5,719 nt of DNA from Lachnospiraceae bacterium (GCA_024689605.1 JAILDD010000054.1:1-5719), one strand, 5' to 3'; positions 1 to 5,716 are shown, counted from the stretch's first letter. Made by a program: numbers and translations. The notes: generated from the letters alone by a model not told the origin.

Positions 1-708
1 AGGTCCTGCATAGTGATCATTATATGTAGTGCTGTATCCGGCACTCTCAATCCTGTCGATCAGACCGTCATATGACTTGCCTGTTGAAGGATTGGTATAG
101 TCATTAGATGTAACATACTCTGTAAACTCAGTAGCTTTTCCATTAGAGAATCTTGCGAAACCGCCGCTTAAGTTATTTGTATAATCCTTGGAAACATACT
201 GCTGTATGTAGTAAGGACCACCGTCATGGATAAGGATGGCATTCCACTCACCTGCAAGGATGAAGTTGGAAGGTCTTGCGCTACGAACTGAACCGAACTG
301 CTCAATATTTCCCCAGTCCTTAACGATGCACATAAGTCTTGTGATACGGCCATTAGCAGTACTGTTCATAAGCTCGTAAACAACATCTGCCTGGTTAAGG
401 CCCATATGAGGATAAGCATATGTTTCATTATCTACCATGACTGCTATAGGTCTCTGATCCTTAAGATCTTCGCTTATGATCTCGTTAGTGATCTCGCTCC
501 TGTACATACCATCGGGAATCACCTCTTCTTCATCTTCGGGTGTTCCTTCATCCGGTGCTTCAGTAGCCTCACCGGAATCATCAGAGTTTCCTGAGAGATC
601 AAGCTCTACAACAGTCTGCTCCGGCTCTGTTCCGTCGCCATTTTCACATCCACTCATCAGTACAGCCGTAGAAAGAAGGGCTGCAACAAATAAACTTCTC
701 TTTTTCAT
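1..708 (-). CDS. DUF3048 (YerB-like) lipoprotein, 3' end outside window
   Basis: Partial gene: 236 codons are open from the ATG at 708 to the window edge with no stop, so the C-terminal part is missing. Residues 1-21 form a lipoprotein signal: basic start MKKR, hydrophobic core, and lipobox L-M-S-G-C with the lipidated Cys at 21. Residues 22-66 are a low-complexity acidic, Thr/Glu/Asp-rich spacer that would hold the domain off the membrane. From about residue 84 the protein matches the DUF3048 N-terminal domain of Bacillus YerB: the QRPIAVMVDN strand, GLNQADVVYEL (103-113), GRITRL (120-125) and the hallmark GSVRSARP (139-146), then ILIHDGGP (158-165). Family members run to roughly 330-400 residues, so about two thirds is visible. 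The molecular function of the family is not established; an extracytoplasmic, membrane-anchored location is inferred. The start is supported by GGGAGG at 720-715, six bases upstream. It lies downstream of the tRNA-Arg gene and probably has its own promoter. Confidence 0.9.
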   Translation of the reverse strand, partial: MKKRSLFVAALLSTAVLMSGCENGDGTEPEQTVVELDLSGNSDDSGEATEAPDEGTPEDEEEVIPDGMYRSEITNEIISEDLKDQRPIAVMVDNETYAYPHMGLNQADVVYELMNSTANGRITRLMCIVKDWGNIEQFGSVRSARPSNFILAGEWNAILIHDGGPYYIQQYVSKDYTNNLSGGFARFSNGKATEFTEYVTSNDYTNPSTGKSYDGLIDRIESAGYSTTYNDHYAGP

Positions 709-714
709 GTTTTT

Positions 715-736
715 CCTCCCGTCATGCCAGCATGAC
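715..736 (-). promoter_or_regulatory. Hairpin abutting the ribosome binding site of the DUF3048 lipoprotein
   Basis: On the minus strand GTCATGC (736-730) and GCATGAC (727-721) form a perfect 7-base inverted repeat with a 2-base centre; as RNA this is a 6-bp stem with a CUGG loop. The next base begins the ribosome binding site GGGAGG (720-715), followed by six bases and the ATG at 708. The hairpin leaves the binding site itself unpaired. It could be an RNA element for mRNA stability or ribosome access, or a DNA operator; the sequence does not decide which. It is too short and lacks a following U tract, so it is not a terminator. Confidence 0.6.
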
Positions 737-763
737 AATGTTTTTATTTTTCCCACACATTAC

Positions 764-792
764 TAATTATTTAAACAGGAAAAATATTTCAA
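764..792 (-). promoter_or_regulatory. Possible promoter of the DUF3048 lipoprotein gene
   Basis: On the minus strand TTGAAA (792-787) resembles a -35 box. A -10 box is less clear: AATAAT (771-766) has five of six consensus bases but only a 15-base spacer, while TAATTA at 769-764 has a 17-base spacer but a poor match. The whole stretch is AT-rich and overlaps the T run behind the tRNA, so matches by chance are likely. A separate promoter is expected because the tRNA gene upstream probably ends in a terminator. Confidence 0.3.
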
Positions 793-806
793 AAAAAAAT
801 TAAAAA
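791..806 (-). terminator. U-rich tail directly after tRNA-Arg
   Basis: Immediately after the discriminator base of the tRNA, the minus strand reads five T, two A, then nine T. There is no separate GC-rich hairpin between the tRNA and this tract, so the folded T arm and acceptor stem of the tRNA would have to act as the pausing structure. This is an inference; the T runs may also only be AT-rich spacer feeding the next promoter. Confidence 0.4.
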
Positions 807-880
807 TGTTCCTGGGCGGATTCGAACCGCCGGCCTTTCGCTTAGGAGGCGAACGCTCTATCCTGCTGAGCTACAGAAAC
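807..880 (-). tRNA. tRNA-Arg, anticodon CCU
   Basis: A complete 74-base cloverleaf reads on the minus strand. Acceptor GTTTCTG (880-874) pairs with CAGGAAC (814-808) with one G-U pair. The D arm is GCTC/GAGC with a 9-base loop; the anticodon stem TTCGC/GCGAA encloses the loop CTCCTAA, giving anticodon CCU, which reads the Arg codon AGG. The variable region is 5 bases, and the T arm is GGCGG-TTCGAAT-CCGCC. A20 in the D loop is the usual arginine identity base and the discriminator is A. CCA is not encoded (the next bases are T), so it must be added by nucleotidyltransferase, which is common in Firmicutes. It stands alone, between the autolysin and the lipoprotein genes, with its own promoter. 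Confidence 0.97.
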
Positions 881-909
881 ACGGTAAATGATATTTGGTT
901 GCGAACACT

Positions 910-938
910 ATAATAATAAATTTTAAACAAAATTGCAA
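910..938 (-). promoter_or_regulatory. Promoter of tRNA-Arg
   Basis: On the minus strand TTGCAA (938-933) as -35 and TATTAT (915-910) as -10 are separated by exactly 17 bases, a good sigma-A type arrangement. Transcription would begin near 903, giving a leader of about 22 bases before the mature tRNA 5' end at 880, to be removed by RNase P. The spacing and position make this the best promoter candidate in the window. Confidence 0.65.
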
Positions 939-963
939 CTAAAATTTATGCAGATTTAATGCA

Positions 964-1012
964 AGGCATTTGTAACCATTCTGAACCGCTAAGTTCAGAA
1001 CAGTTACAGCCT
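964..1012 (-). terminator. Hairpin downstream of the GH25 autolysin gene
   Basis: The minus-strand RNA forms a continuous 15-bp stem, 1007-993 pairing with 986-972, around a 6-base loop. Two adjacent pairs are G-U wobbles in the minus-strand RNA but become C-A mismatches in plus-strand RNA, which argues that the structure serves the minus-strand transcript. A further AGGC/GCCT pair (1012-1009 with 967-964) can extend the base across an asymmetric bulge. It lies 15 bases after the autolysin stop codon and before the tRNA promoter, so transcript end or 3' protection is the likely role. There is no U tract after the stem on the minus strand, so it is not a textbook intrinsic terminator. Confidence 0.55.
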
Positions 1013-1022
1013 ATTTTCTTAT

Positions 1023-2870
1023 TTACATTGCAGGCAGCACAACCGGAATTGCCACACCGTCAGGACCTATCTGGTATGTATTTCCATCCTCAGCGATCAC
1101 GACTGTATTGAACATCATTGCGCCGGTAGCAGGATCGAAATAGCAGAGTGCGCCGTTTACGACCTGAAGGCCTACCTGCATCGCTCCGCTCTTAGGATCG
1201 AAGTAGCAGAAAGAGCTTCCCACAGGTACAAGACCCTTCATCTGGAAACCTGTTGCAGGATCAAAATAGTAGGTATTTGTTCCGTCTGAAACAAGACCTG
1301 TAAGCATAGCAAATGATACGGGATCAAAGTAGTATGTGGATCCGTTGATCACCTGGAAACCTGTCTTTGCAGCACCTGTCTTAAGGTCGAAGTCGTAGAA
1401 CTTGTCACCTACGGGAACAAAACCCTTAACCTGTGCACCTGTACCCGGCTCAAAGTAATATGTATTCACGCCGTCTGAGATAAAGCCTGTCATCATCTCG
1501 AAAGTAGCAGGATCGAAATAGCAGTTAACTCCGTTGCCTACATTCTGGATGCCGGCCTTTGCATAACCATTAGGATCGAAGAAATACTTTTTGTCTCCGA
1601 TAGGATTGAAACCCGTAAGCATGTGGCCATCTTCTGCAAAATACTGTCTGTGAAGACCGTCATTGTACCAGCCCTTTACCATAGAACCGTCAGCGTTGAA
1701 GAGGAAAGTCTGTCCGGAAATTTTCTGGAAACCTACCAGCATAACGCCGTTGCCGTCAAAGTAGTACATATTATCACCAATAGTCTGGAAGCCGGTAAGC
1801 ATATGACCGTCAGTAGGGAAATAATACCTGGTGCAGATGCCGTCGTTAAACCACCCCCTTACCATTGAGCCATCCTCAGCAAAAAGATACTTGAACTCGC
1901 CTACAGTAGTGAGACCCCTTGCCATTCTTCCGTCCTCTGCAAAATAGTACGTATTCTCAGCGATATTCTGGAAGCCGGTAAGCATATGGCCGGATGCATC
2001 AAAGTAGAAGGTTCCGTCACCTATGGGATAGAAGCAGTTTGAAACCATGTGGCCGTCGCCGTCTACAAAATAACGGAATCCGCCGTAATCAGCAAAGCGG
2101 TTGCGCTGCATCTTGTAATTCTCGTAGTAATACCAGAAACCTTTTCTCTGTAAAAGACCGGTATTGATTATCAGCTGGCTGTAATCCTTGAACTGATAGT
2201 CTATGTCAACATGTCCGCCTATACCAGCCATAGTACCCTTGTCGGTAGCCTGCCAGATGCATGCATCCGGGATCTGACATGAAGATGCGTACTGTGCAAC
2301 CCACTTGTCATAGTAAACAGGACCTATCTTCTGAGTGAAGAAATACTTATTGGCATAAACCATAGGATAATATCCTGCCGACTCAATGATGGAGCAGAAA
2401 GTATTGCAGATAAGCGCGTTCTGATCAGGAGTCATTCCTTTGTGAAGGTCACTCTCTATATCGATAACCACGGGCATGCTTACCTGATAGGGCTCGATCA
2501 TAGCAAGAACCAGAGCTGCCTCGGCTGCTGCCTGTTCAGGTGTTACTGCAGTAGTGTAATAGTAAACGCCCGTCTTTATACCGGCTGCTGCCGCACCGGT
2601 CATGTTAACCGGAAAATACGGATCCAGACCGCTCTTGCCGTTTCCTACACGCACAATGGCAAAGCTCACACCGGCCGCTTTTACCTGGGGCCAGTTAATG
2701 GCACCCTGCCACTTGGAAACATCAATACCCACAGCAATGGCATTGGACGAATCCGCAGCAGATACCTCTTCCTTAGGAGCAACTGTCACCAGTGCAGTCA
2801 GGGAAACAACCGCCGTCAGCATCACTGCCAGGGCAGTGGTCATCACTCTTTTAAAAATACTCCTCCTCAT
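1023..2870 (-). CDS. Secreted GH25 lysozyme (N-acetylmuramidase) with cell-wall-binding repeats
   Basis: This 615-residue protein should cleave the MurNAc-GlcNAc bond of peptidoglycan outside the cell. Residues 1-38 are a signal peptide (basic MRRSIFKR, long hydrophobic core, V-S-A|A cleavage site). Residues about 46-238 are the GH25 barrel: GIDVSKWQG with Asp50, IDIES with Asp137 and the likely catalytic acid Glu139, WQ at 206-207, and VDID with Asp222 on the last strand, so the active site looks intact. Residues 244-585 hold about 16 aromatic repeats of 20-22 residues of the choline-binding/CW_binding_1 kind, likely anchoring it to wall polymers. The ATG at 2870 is chosen over the one 15 bases upstream because AGGAG at 2882-2878 sits seven bases before it, while the upstream ATG has no binding site. 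It starts 26 bases after the serS stop with no terminator between, so co-transcription is likely. Autolysin in growth or division is inferred; a prophage endolysin is less likely because it has a signal peptide and no phage neighbours. Confidence 0.94.
   Translation of the reverse strand: MRRSIFKRVMTTALAVMLTAVVSLTALVTVAPKEEVSAADSSNAIAVGIDVSKWQGAINWPQVKAAGVSFAIVRVGNGKSGLDPYFPVNMTGAAAAGIKTGVYYYTTAVTPEQAAAEAALVLAMIEPYQVSMPVVIDIESDLHKGMTPDQNALICNTFCSIIESAGYYPMVYANKYFFTQKIGPVYYDKWVAQYASSCQIPDACIWQATDKGTMAGIGGHVDIDYQFKDYSQLIINTGLLQRKGFWYYYENYKMQRNRFADYGGFRYFVDGDGHMVSNCFYPIGDGTFYFDASGHMLTGFQNIAENTYYFAEDGRMARGLTTVGEFKYLFAEDGSMVRGWFNDGICTRYYFPTDGHMLTGFQTIGDNMYYFDGNGVMLVGFQKISGQTFLFNADGSMVKGWYNDGLHRQYFAEDGHMLTGFNPIGDKKYFFDPNGYAKAGIQNVGNGVNCYFDPATFEMMTGFISDGVNTYYFEPGTGAQVKGFVPVGDKFYDFDLKTGAAKTGFQVINGSTYYFDPVSFAMLTGLVSDGTNTYYFDPATGFQMKGLVPVGSSFCYFDPKSGAMQVGLQVVNGALCYFDPATGAMMFNTVVIAEDGNTYQIGPDGVAIPVVLPAM
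1116..2141 (-). repeat. About 16 tandem cell-wall-binding repeats inside the GH25 gene
   Basis: Each unit of 20-22 residues follows the pattern [LVM]-x-G-[FWL]-x(5-7)-YYF-(D/A)-x(2)-G-x-M. A higher order is visible. Upstream, units group in threes: residues 297-357 and 358-417 each contain two GF/GL-type units and then a GW-[FY]-NDG unit. Downstream, residues 460-522 and 523-585 form a 63-residue block repeated once, with 37 of 63 positions identical by eye and the order SDG(V/T)NTYYF, then VPVG, then QV(I/V)NG. This points to growth of the tail by duplication of three-unit blocks. The final stretch, residues 586-615, is degenerate. Confidence 0.85.
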
Positions 2871-2877
2871 TCTCTCT

Positions 2878-2883
2878 CTCCTC
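2878..2883 (-). promoter_or_regulatory. Ribosome binding site that sets the GH25 start codon
   Basis: GAGGAG at 2883-2878 is followed by a run of GA dinucleotides and the ATG at 2870, a spacing of seven bases from AGGAG. An in-frame ATG at 2885 overlaps this site, but its own upstream bases (ATAAATACATACAAA) contain nothing like a binding site. The GA run lies between binding site and start, so slippage would change the spacing. Confidence 0.75.
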
Positions 2884-2896
2884 ATTTTGTATGTAT

Positions 2897-4177
2897 TTAT
2901 GCTCTAAGTTCAGTCTGGCCGCCCATGTAAGGCCTGAGTGCCTCAGGTATCCTTACGCTGCCGTCAGCCTGCAGGTTGTTTTCAAGAAACGCGATAAGCA
3001 TTCTGGGGGGTGCTACCACCGTATTGTTCAGGGTGTGTGCCAGATATTTGCCGTCTTTTCCGTTTACGCGGATCTTAAGACGTCTTGCCTGCGCGTCACC
3101 GAGATTCGAGCAGCTGCCCACCTCGAAATACTTCTTCTGCCTGGGACTCCATGCCTCTACATCCAGGGACTTAACCTTAAGGTCTGCAAGGTCACCTGAG
3201 CAGCACTCCAGAGTCCTTACAGGAATATCCATGGAACGGAAGAGGTCAACGGTATTCTGCCAGAGCTTGTCAAACCACATAGGTGAATCTTCCGGCTTAC
3301 ATACAACGATCATTTCCTGCTTTTCAAACTGGTGGATCCTGTAAACACCTCTTTCCTCCACGCCGTGCGCACCCTTTTCCTTACGGAAGCAGGGTGAATA
3401 GCTTGTAAGTGTGTAGGGAAGTTTATCTTCTTCCACGATCTGGTCGATAAACTTACCGATCATGGAATGCTCACTGGTACCGATGAGGTAAAGGTCCTCG
3501 CCCTCTATCTTGTACATCATGGCATCCATCTCAGCAAAACTCATAACGCCGGTTACCACATTTGAACGGATCATGAAAGGAGGTACACAGTATGTGAAGC
3601 CTCTTCCTATCATAAAGTCCCTTGCATATGCGATCACTGCGGAGTGAAGCCTTGCGATATCACCCATTAGATAGTAGAAACCGTTTCCGGCCACGCGTCT
3701 TGCGGAATCCAGATCGATACCGTTAAACTTCTCCATTATATCTGTATGGTAGGGGATCTCAAAATCAGGAACCACAGGCTCGCCGAACCTCTCGATCTCG
3801 ACATTTTCGGAATCGTCCTTACCGACAGGAACAGACGGATCGATCATCTGAGGGATGACCATCATTATCTTTGTAACCTTTTCCTCCAGCTCGGACTGCT
3901 TTGCCTCGAGAGCCGCAAGCTTTTCGGCATCTGCCTGTACCTCGGCCTTTACCTTTTCAGCCTCGTCCTTTTTGCCCTCCTTCATAAGGGCACCGATCTG
4001 CTTGGACAGTGCATTCCTTGCTGCCTTCAGGTCGTCAGCCTCTCTCTGGGACTCACGTCTTTCCTTGTCGAGAGCTATTACCTCGTCAACAAGGGGAAGC
4101 TTGTCGTCCTGGAATTTCTTTTTGATGTTTTCCTTTACTGCATCAGGGTTTTCTCTTAAAAATTTAATGTCAAGCAT
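2897..4177 (-). CDS. serS: Seryl-tRNA synthetase (SerRS)
   Basis: This 426-residue enzyme charges tRNA-Ser (and tRNA-Sec where present) with serine in the cytoplasm, using ATP; the length is normal for the family. Residues 1-110 form the N-terminal helical hairpin: the MLDIKFLRENPDAVKENIKK opening and a highly charged coiled coil (about 30-105) that grips the long variable arm of tRNA-Ser. The class II catalytic domain follows, with the serine-binding T-S-E at 234-236, motif 2 as FRKEKGAHG (264-272, Arg265) with HQFE at 282-285, SCSN at 355-358, and motif 3 near 384-400 with Arg392 and LENN. Motif 3 reads NNTVVAPPRM rather than the NGSGLAxGRT common in bacterial SerRS, so this is a divergent subtype, though key residues remain. 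GGGAGG (4187-4182) precedes the ATG by four bases. It sits between the DUF4446 gene and the autolysin, an arrangement familiar near parB in Clostridia. Confidence 0.97.
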   Translation of the reverse strand: MLDIKFLRENPDAVKENIKKKFQDDKLPLVDEVIALDKERRESQREADDLKAARNALSKQIGALMKEGKKDEAEKVKAEVQADAEKLAALEAKQSELEEKVTKIMMVIPQMIDPSVPVGKDDSENVEIERFGEPVVPDFEIPYHTDIMEKFNGIDLDSARRVAGNGFYYLMGDIARLHSAVIAYARDFMIGRGFTYCVPPFMIRSNVVTGVMSFAEMDAMMYKIEGEDLYLIGTSEHSMIGKFIDQIVEEDKLPYTLTSYSPCFRKEKGAHGVEERGVYRIHQFEKQEMIVVCKPEDSPMWFDKLWQNTVDLFRSMDIPVRTLECCSGDLADLKVKSLDVEAWSPRQKKYFEVGSCSNLGDAQARRLKIRVNGKDGKYLAHTLNNTVVAPPRMLIAFLENNLQADGSVRIPEALRPYMGGQTELRA

Positions 4178-4261
4178 GTTTCCTCCCGGAGTCTGGGACT
4201 CCTTACATTAAAAATATTTATTTAAAATATATAACTATAAACACTTTCCATACGGTAAAAA
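4178..4261 (-). other. AT-rich spacer between the DUF4446 gene and serS
   Basis: This 84-base gap is almost entirely A/T between 4252 and 4203 and could hold a promoter for serS, but no convincing -35/-10 pair stands out; weak -10-like strings such as TATATT occur. A small inverted repeat, CGGTAA (4271-4266) with TTACCG (4258-4253), spans the DUF4446 stop codon but is short and not followed by a U run. Whether serS is read from the parB side or from its own promoter cannot be decided here. Confidence 0.4.
4182..4202 (-). promoter_or_regulatory. Hairpin abutting the serS ribosome binding site
   Basis: On the minus strand GGAGTC (4202-4197) pairs perfectly with GACTCC (4193-4188) around a CCA loop. 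The next base starts the ribosome binding site GGGAGG (4187-4182), followed by four bases and the serS ATG. The 5' arm itself contains a binding-site-like AAGGAG that the hairpin would hide, leaving only the proximal site free. This is the same layout as the hairpin before the DUF3048 lipoprotein gene. It is not part of a T-box: the leader is short and has no T-box sequence. Confidence 0.6.
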
Positions 4262-4774
4262 TCACTTACCGCTTACCGCTATCTTCACTGCCTCTGCTTC
4301 TTCGGGTGAAAGATCTATATTGCACTTTCCTGCCCTTATCTCCTTGGTGTATGAGTAGCATCCGCTGCTGGACTGTACTGAATCAAGCAGTACGCCGTCG
4401 TTATTCTCATCAAGAAGAGCAAGGGAAAAGCTGAGCTTTCCGCCCATTTCCTTGAAGGCATCATATTTAACCATGCCCATCTTCTGAAAGGCCGTACGGT
4501 GCTTCTTAAAAAGCTTGGCTATATCGTCAGCATTGGTCTGATCATTGGCTATCAGGATATTAACATTTTCCGTAAGTGTGGCAATATCTTCTTCCAATGA
4601 AACAGCAGAAGATCCCAGCATAAATCTCTCATAGCGTTCCTTAAGCTTATTAAGCTTAACTATCATCACTATCAGAAGCACTATGGCCGTGATCAGGAGT
4701 ACATATGCTATTATCAGGAAAATGGCCGGATCCACTGATCCCAGGCCTATTGCCGTCATTATGCCGCTGTTCAT
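4262..4774 (-). CDS. DUF4446 family membrane protein
   Basis: A 170-residue protein of unknown function. Residues about 15-39 form one strongly hydrophobic membrane segment, followed by a basic stretch (KLNKLKERYERF, 40-51) that suggests the bulk of the protein lies in the cytoplasm. Residues 56-100 look helical and may form a coiled coil. The C-terminal domain carries the family signature VKYDAFKEMGGKLSFSLALL (102-121), then D-x(2)-N-x-DGVLL (122-130) and a terminal LSPEE (155-159). AAGGAAGG (4786-4779) lies four bases before the ATG. It begins 36 bases after the parB stop and precedes serS, the position DUF4446 genes usually hold in Clostridia; a link to chromosome segregation or the envelope is only suggested by this context. 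Tandem GCGGTAA copies occur in the last codons. Confidence 0.87.
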   Translation of the reverse strand: MNSGIMTAIGLGSVDPAIFLIIAYVLLITAIVLLIVMIVKLNKLKERYERFMLGSSAVSLEEDIATLTENVNILIANDQTNADDIAKLFKKHRTAFQKMGMVKYDAFKEMGGKLSFSLALLDENNDGVLLDSVQSSSGCYSYTKEIRAGKCNIDLSPEEAEAVKIAVSGK

Positions 4775-4810
4775 AAAACCTTCCTTATAATAATGTAGAT
4801 AAATATATTT

Positions 4811-5716
4811 TTACTGCATCAGCAGCTCATATATTTTTTCAAAATCGTCGCTGCTGTAAAATTCTATCTCTATCTTGCCCTTTTCCTTGTCGCTGAGGGA
4901 TGCTGAAACCTTTGTACCCAGCTTCTCTGCAAGCTTGCCGGCAAACTCATCATAATGAACCTGGTATTTCTCCAGATCCTTCTTGGCCTTAGGCTTAGGC
5001 GGAGTCTTAAAGGTCTTTACCAGCTGCTCTACCTGACGTACCGACAGCTTCTGTTCGTAAGATGTCTGAGCCAGCTTGTACTGTGTATCTGTTTCTTCTA
5101 TAGCAAGAAGAGGACGGACATGGCCGGTGGTAAGCTTCTTATCAATGACCATCTCCCGCACTCTCTCGTCAAGCTTGAGCAGACGGAGACTGTTTGTAAC
5201 GGCAGTACGGCTCTTTGAAACCTTTTCTGCCACCTGCTCATCCGTAAGAGAATAATTATCTTTAAGGCTCTTATATCCCAGTGCTTCTTCTATAGGGTCC
5301 AGGTCCTCACGCTGAAGGTTTTCTATGAGGGCGATTTCAGCAATCTGCTGCTCAGTAAGATCCCTTACTATTACGGGAACCTCCGTAAGCCCCGCAGCCA
5401 TTGCCGCACGCCATCTGCGCTCACCGGCAATGATCTGATAATGATCACCACGGTCTTTCACCAAAATAGGAGTCAGGATGCCCTGCTGCTTGATAGACTC
5501 AGCCAGCTCTGCAAGACGCTCCTCATCAAATCTATGCCTCGGCTGCTCCTTATTTCTTTCTACCTTATTAATAGGAACAGTTTTTAACACACCGTCCTTA
5601 GCCGTAAGCAGCTCGGCCTCTTTTTCAGTGACCATTTCCTTAGGATTAGAACCTAATTTAGTCTGTAACAATCCCTCAAGTCCCCTGCCGAGACGCTGTT
5701 TCTTAGGTGATGGCAT
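4811..5716 (-). CDS. parB: Chromosome partitioning protein ParB (Spo0J)
   Basis: A 301-residue CTP-dependent DNA clamp that loads at parS sites near the replication origin and works with ParA and SMC in segregation. The N-terminal ParA-activating peptide is LGRGLEGLL (9-17). The ParB/Srx domain spans about 43-135, with QPRHRF (58-63), the CTP-binding GERRWRAA (98-105) and ENLQRED (132-138). The helix-turn-helix region is around 140-230, including LTDEQVAEKVSKSRTAV (157-173) and GHVRPLL (198-204). After a Pro/Lys linker (238-247), residues about 250-301 form the dimerization domain with KIEIEFYS (281-288). The length is typical. The ATG at 5716 is only three bases from the window edge, so its ribosome binding site is unseen, but the distance to the LGRGL motif fits the family. 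parA is expected just upstream. It leads the gene group continuing into DUF4446 and serS. Confidence 0.96.
   Translation of the reverse strand: MPSPKKQRLGRGLEGLLQTKLGSNPKEMVTEKEAELLTAKDGVLKTVPINKVERNKEQPRHRFDEERLAELAESIKQQGILTPILVKDRGDHYQIIAGERRWRAAMAAGLTEVPVIVRDLTEQQIAEIALIENLQREDLDPIEEALGYKSLKDNYSLTDEQVAEKVSKSRTAVTNSLRLLKLDERVREMVIDKKLTTGHVRPLLAIEETDTQYKLAQTSYEQKLSVRQVEQLVKTFKTPPKPKAKKDLEKYQVHYDEFAGKLAEKLGTKVSASLSDKEKGKIEIEFYSSDDFEKIYELLMQ

Noticed and set aside
168..766. Short frames at 168-353 (minus), 406-594 (plus) and 476-766 (plus)
   Set aside because: They overlap the DUF3048 lipoprotein gene in other frames, and the lipoprotein reading has a binding site, lipobox and family motifs.
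807..880. tRNA-Arg as an integration site of a mobile element
   Set aside because: No integrase, no direct repeat of the tRNA 3' end, and neighbouring genes are ordinary chromosomal ones.
1116..2141. Repeated stretch as a CRISPR array
   Set aside because: The repeats are degenerate, in frame, without spacers, and encode wall-binding units.
1023..2870. GH25 protein as a phage endolysin
   Set aside because: It has a clear signal peptide and a long wall-binding tail, and no holin or phage structural gene is nearby.
2883..2885. Upstream ATG at 2885 as the start of the GH25 gene, giving five more residues
   Set aside because: It has no ribosome binding site, overlaps the good site for the ATG at 2870, and the added residues do not improve the signal peptide.
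2442..4211. Several plus-strand open frames (2442-2930, 2602-2907, 2891-3199, 2976-3344, 3746-4159, 3855-4211)
   Set aside because: They lie opposite serS and the GH25 gene, have no ribosome binding sites or recognisable domains, and their composition reflects the reverse of well-supported genes.
4178..4261. T-box riboswitch upstream of serS
   Set aside because: The gap is only 84 bases and lacks the conserved T-box sequence and a terminator; SerRS genes often have one, but not here.
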